A DNA stretch of 8,582 nt, taken from the NCBI GenBank assembly GCA_900770345.1, contig CAAGKF010000223.1:1-8582 (forward strand), written 5' to 3'. This stretch comes from Lachnospiraceae bacterium (lineage in GTDB: Bacteria > Bacillota > Clostridia > Lachnospirales > Lachnospiraceae). Both the position numbers and the translations under genes were made by a program. This document shows, piece by piece, positions 6,213 to 8,582 of this stretch (position 1 is its first letter; each line of letters begins with the position of its first letter). A model generated the notes under the pieces. The model searched no databases. It was given only the letters and a program-made list of their open reading frames with translations, and had not been told where the DNA came from.

Positions 6213-6998
6213 ATGGCAGAGAAGCAACCGATCCTTGAAGTACAGGACGTTTCAAAATCGTTTCACACGAAAATCGGCGAAGTACAGGCACTGAGTAAAA
6301 CCAGTTTTCAGGTAGAACGCGGTAAATTCATTACAATACTTGGACCTTCTGGCTGTGGTAAGTCAACTCTGATTCGCATTATCGCAGGTCTGGAACAGGC
6401 AACGACTGGCCGAATCATTGTCAATGGAAAAGAAGTACATGAAGCGGGAGCAGACCGCGGCATGGTATTCCAGAATTACACTCTGTATCCCTGGCTGACA
6501 GTCGAGGATAATATCAGTTTCGGCCTGAGAATCAAAGGAATATCAAAGGCAGAATGTGCGGAAAGCGTAAATTCCTATCTGCAGTTAATCGGCCTGGAAA
6601 AATTCCGAAAGCATTATCCGGCCCAGCTGTCCGGAGGAATGAAGCAACGTGTTGCAATCGCAAGAGCCTTGATTAATGATCCGGAAATCCTGCTGATGGA
6701 CGAGCCGTTTGGAGCTCTTGATGCACAAACAAGAATCATTATGCAGGAGGTTCTGCAGGAAATATGGCAGAAAACAAAGAAGACCGTGATTTTTATCACT
6801 CATGATGTGGACGAGGCGGTTTTCCTTGGCGATGAAGTCTTTGTAATGACAGCGACTCCAGGCAGAATCAAGCATATCGAACAGATTGACTATGAGCGGC
6901 CGCGGAAATTTGAACTGAAGATGGATATGGACTTTATGAAGAAGAGCGCCAGCCTTCTTGAGATGATCCGGGAGGAGAGTTTCAAGGCGATTCACTGA
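6213..6998 (+). CDS. ABC transporter ATP-binding protein, NitT/TauT (SsuB-like) type
   Basis: This 261-residue cytoplasmic ATPase powers the importer. All nucleotide-binding motifs are intact: Walker A GPSGCGKST (44-52), Q-loop Gln87 in VFQNYTLYPWL, signature LSGGMKQR (139-146), Walker B ILLMDEP (159-165) with Asp163 and Glu164, D-loop GALD, and switch His197 in ITHDVDEA. The sequence is typical of nitrate/sulfonate/taurine transporter ATPases, with no added regulatory domain at the C terminus. ATG 6213 is preferred: GGGG (6201-6204) is 8 bases upstream, while an in-frame GTG at 6204 overlaps the permease stop and has no ribosome site. Confidence 0.95.
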   Translation: MAEKQPILEVQDVSKSFHTKIGEVQALSKTSFQVERGKFITILGPSGCGKSTLIRIIAGLEQATTGRIIVNGKEVHEAGADRGMVFQNYTLYPWLTVEDNISFGLRIKGISKAECAESVNSYLQLIGLEKFRKHYPAQLSGGMKQRVAIARALINDPEILLMDEPFGALDAQTRIIMQEVLQEIWQKTKKTVIFITHDVDEAVFLGDEVFVMTATPGRIKHIEQIDYERPRKFELKMDMDFMKKSASLLEMIREESFKAIH

Positions 6999-7016
6999 GC
7001 AGGGGGGGAATCATAG

Positions 7017-7907
7017 ATGGAACTGAAGATGCTTCGAACCTTTCAATGTCTGGCAGAGTGTCTTAGCTTCTCAAAAACGGCAGAAATGCTCAATTTTTCT
7101 CAGCCTACTGTGACGGCGCATATTCAGGCGCTGGAGGAAGAACTGGGTCAGAAATTAATCATCCATAAGGGTAAGAAGAATGTTCTGACACGTGAGGGCG
7201 TCCTTCTCAAAGAGAAGGTGGACGAGATGCTCCAGATCGAAGACGAGATAACGGTGGAATTTTCTGCCTTGTCGAAGTCGAATAAGGTTATCCATCTGGC
7301 AGCACATGAGAGTTTCTGTTCCGTTAATTTCCCCAGTATAATCATCTCATTTCTGAAAAAGTATCCAGGGTATGATATCGAATTGTCTGCCTGTGACACG
7401 AATCAAATCATCGAAGGAATCAGCAGTAATAAATTTGACATCGGTGTCATCTCCGGTACAACAAATATTTCTGGAATGTATTGTAATTGTTTTGATCACA
7501 CGCCAGTTGAACTGTTTGTTGCTCCACAATTGGCAACGCATTATTCCATGACGGAAATTGTAGAAAAGTTTCCATATTTTCATTATCGTGCAGACGCACT
7601 TTCCTATGGCCTGGATATTGATCGACTGACCAAAGCATGCGGTATCCGTTCAGGACACATCATGAATATCGAAAGCATTACAGCCATTACGGAAATGGTG
7701 AGAGCAGGTATTGGGTACACTGTTTTTACGAAAGATAATGTTATCAGACAAATTGCAGAAGGCAGCATTGTTTCAATCACACCGCCTGATATCCATGTGT
7801 ACAGCGATACATCAGTAATTTGCCTGGAAGAGGAAAAGAAACAACCGGAGATCCAGTGCTTCCTGGATACAATCTACCAGAACTGGAACGGAGGCGGAAA
7901 TGTATAA
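7017..7907 (+). CDS. LysR-type transcriptional regulator
   Basis: This is a 296-residue DNA-binding regulator. The N-terminal winged helix-turn-helix is clear: LRTFQCLAECLSFSKTAEML leads to a recognition helix around SQPTVTAHIQALEEELG (28-44). A linker helix (about 60-88) joins it to a periplasmic-binding-protein-like effector domain from about residue 91 (VIHLAAHESF), which would bind the inducer. A purine-rich site (7002-7008) precedes ATG 7017. It lies 18 bases after the ATPase gene and should be co-transcribed with the transporter, unlike the more usual divergent arrangement of LysR genes. It probably responds to the transported solute or a breakdown product and acts on the divergent control region at 3926-4286, and perhaps on the promoter at 160-188. 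The targets are inference. Confidence 0.92.
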   Translation: MELKMLRTFQCLAECLSFSKTAEMLNFSQPTVTAHIQALEEELGQKLIIHKGKKNVLTREGVLLKEKVDEMLQIEDEITVEFSALSKSNKVIHLAAHESFCSVNFPSIIISFLKKYPGYDIELSACDTNQIIEGISSNKFDIGVISGTTNISGMYCNCFDHTPVELFVAPQLATHYSMTEIVEKFPYFHYRADALSYGLDIDRLTKACGIRSGHIMNIESITAITEMVRAGIGYTVFTKDNVIRQIAEGSIVSITPPDIHVYSDTSVICLEEEKKQPEIQCFLDTIYQNWNGGGNV

Positions 7908-8502
7908 TTCCATTACGATTTGCAGAGAGTTCGGCAGCCTTGGAAGATATATTGCGCGCATTGTCGCGAAGGAAATGAATTATGAGTATTACGACAGAGA
8001 CAATATTACAAAACTGGTAAAGAATAACTTCAATATTAATGAAGTTGAGAATGAGCAGATGCGTATGTCGGAGTATTACCGGATGGAATACCCCCTTGGC
8101 TCCGGCAGTCCGTTGAATCAGGAAAGACTGTTTGAAGCTGAAAAAAGCGTCATCATCGATCTCGCTTCTTCCAGAAACTGCGTTATTGTGGGACGCTGTT
8201 CCGATTACATACTGAAGGAAAATAACTGTGCCAATATATTCAGTGTATTTATATATGCTCCGATCGTACAACGCTACTATTTCAGCATGAATAATTTTGG
8301 CCTGACCAGTGATGCAGTCATCAGTTTCATAGAACGGGTAGATCGGGAGCGGCAGCATTATTATCATCGTTTTACAGGAGAAGATTTTACCTCATGTAAA
8401 TACAGGGATCTGATGCTTGACAGCTCGTTTGCAGATAAAGAGACAATCGCAAAGATCATCTGCGAAAGTGCAAATGCTAAGTTTTGCAGGGCAGAACGGT
8501 AA
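7900..8502 (+). CDS. Cytidylate kinase-like family protein with altered P-loop
   Basis: This 200-residue protein belongs to the cytidylate-kinase-like family, which is frequent in Clostridia and has no settled role. Diagnostic segments are the N-terminal SITICREFGS, YEYYDRDNI, NCVIVGRCSDYIL (93-105), VFIYAP (116-121) and a C-terminal RQHYYHRFTG followed by LMLDSS. In most relatives I know, the P-loop reads REFGSGGR or similar; here it is REFGSLGR, with Leu14 in place of Gly, so nucleotide binding may be changed. ATG 7900 overlaps the end of the LysR gene by 8 bases and has GGAGG (7890-7894) 5 bases upstream, indicating translational coupling. It is the last gene of the transporter operon. A house-keeping cytidylate kinase is unlikely because length and motifs differ. 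Confidence 0.8.
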   Translation: MYNSITICREFGSLGRYIARIVAKEMNYEYYDRDNITKLVKNNFNINEVENEQMRMSEYYRMEYPLGSGSPLNQERLFEAEKSVIIDLASSRNCVIVGRCSDYILKENNCANIFSVFIYAPIVQRYYFSMNNFGLTSDAVISFIERVDRERQHYYHRFTGEDFTSCKYRDLMLDSSFADKETIAKIICESANAKFCRAER

Positions 8503-8554
8503 AGTGTGAACATGGAATTATGTTGAGAATCTAAGTAAATATGTCAAGTATTAA

Positions 8555-8577
8555 TGCCCCAGAAGGGGCACTTTTTT
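8555..8577 (+). terminator. Intrinsic terminator of the transporter operon
   Basis: TGCCCC and GGGGCA form a perfect 6-bp GC-rich stem around an AGAA loop, followed by C and six T. It lies 53 bases after the stop of the kinase-like gene. Confidence 0.93.
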
Positions 8578-8582
8578 AATTA

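Noticed and set aside
4287..6998. Thiamin-precursor (ThiXYZ-like) transporter with the M20 protein as a formylaminopyrimidine deformylase
   Set aside because: NMT1-like receptors and an M20 deformylase do occur in thiamin salvage, but the M20 protein here is of the longer RocB type, lies in a separate operon, and two GME enzymes are not explained by that pathway. It remains a weaker alternative.

Overview
The window looks like accessory chromosome from a low-to-mid GC Firmicute, most likely a gut-type Clostridia/Lachnospiraceae member. This is inferred from strong GGAGG-type ribosome sites before nearly every gene, a lipoprotein with a Ser/Thr/Glu-rich linker after the lipobox Cys, short spacers, several T-tailed hairpin terminators, and a cytidylate-kinase-like protein of a type common in these bacteria. 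No rRNA, tRNA, CRISPR array or insertion sequence was recognised.

Layout. Bases 1-266 hold no supported gene, but contain several hairpins, a candidate promoter (160-188) with an inverted repeat in its spacer, and a T-tailed hairpin (211-239) between that promoter and the first gene. A two-gene + operon follows: a RocB-like M20 metallohydrolase (267-1898) and a guanidine-modifying-enzyme (GME) superfamily protein with a complete Asp/Glu/His-Leu-Asp/Cys catalytic set (1912-2931). A long perfect hairpin (2965-3004) serves as a two-way terminator against a convergent gene, a second and divergent GME protein of the DDAH/arginine-deiminase type (3041-3925, minus strand). A 361-bp divergent control region (3926-4286) contains candidate promoters on both strands, two inverted repeats and a strong T-tailed hairpin. 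It leads into a five-gene + operon: lipoprotein solute-binding protein, permease and ATPase of the nitrate/sulfonate/taurine (NitT/TauT) ABC class, a LysR-type regulator, and a cytidylate-kinase-like protein with an altered P-loop. A compact terminator (8555-8577) closes the operon at the window's end.

How it may work together (inference). Both GME enzymes belong to a superfamily that acts on guanidino groups, and RocB is named for the arginine-utilisation locus of Bacillus. The ABC class imports small organic solutes. The simplest reading is a regulated uptake and breakdown locus for arginine or a substituted guanidino compound: the transporter imports it, one or both GME enzymes hydrolyse the guanidine to a ureido product or exchange the amidino group, and the M20 hydrolase cleaves an amide or ureido bond. 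The LysR protein would sense substrate or product. The substrate cannot be read from the sequence. T-tailed hairpins in both operon leaders suggest that transcription elongation is also controlled.
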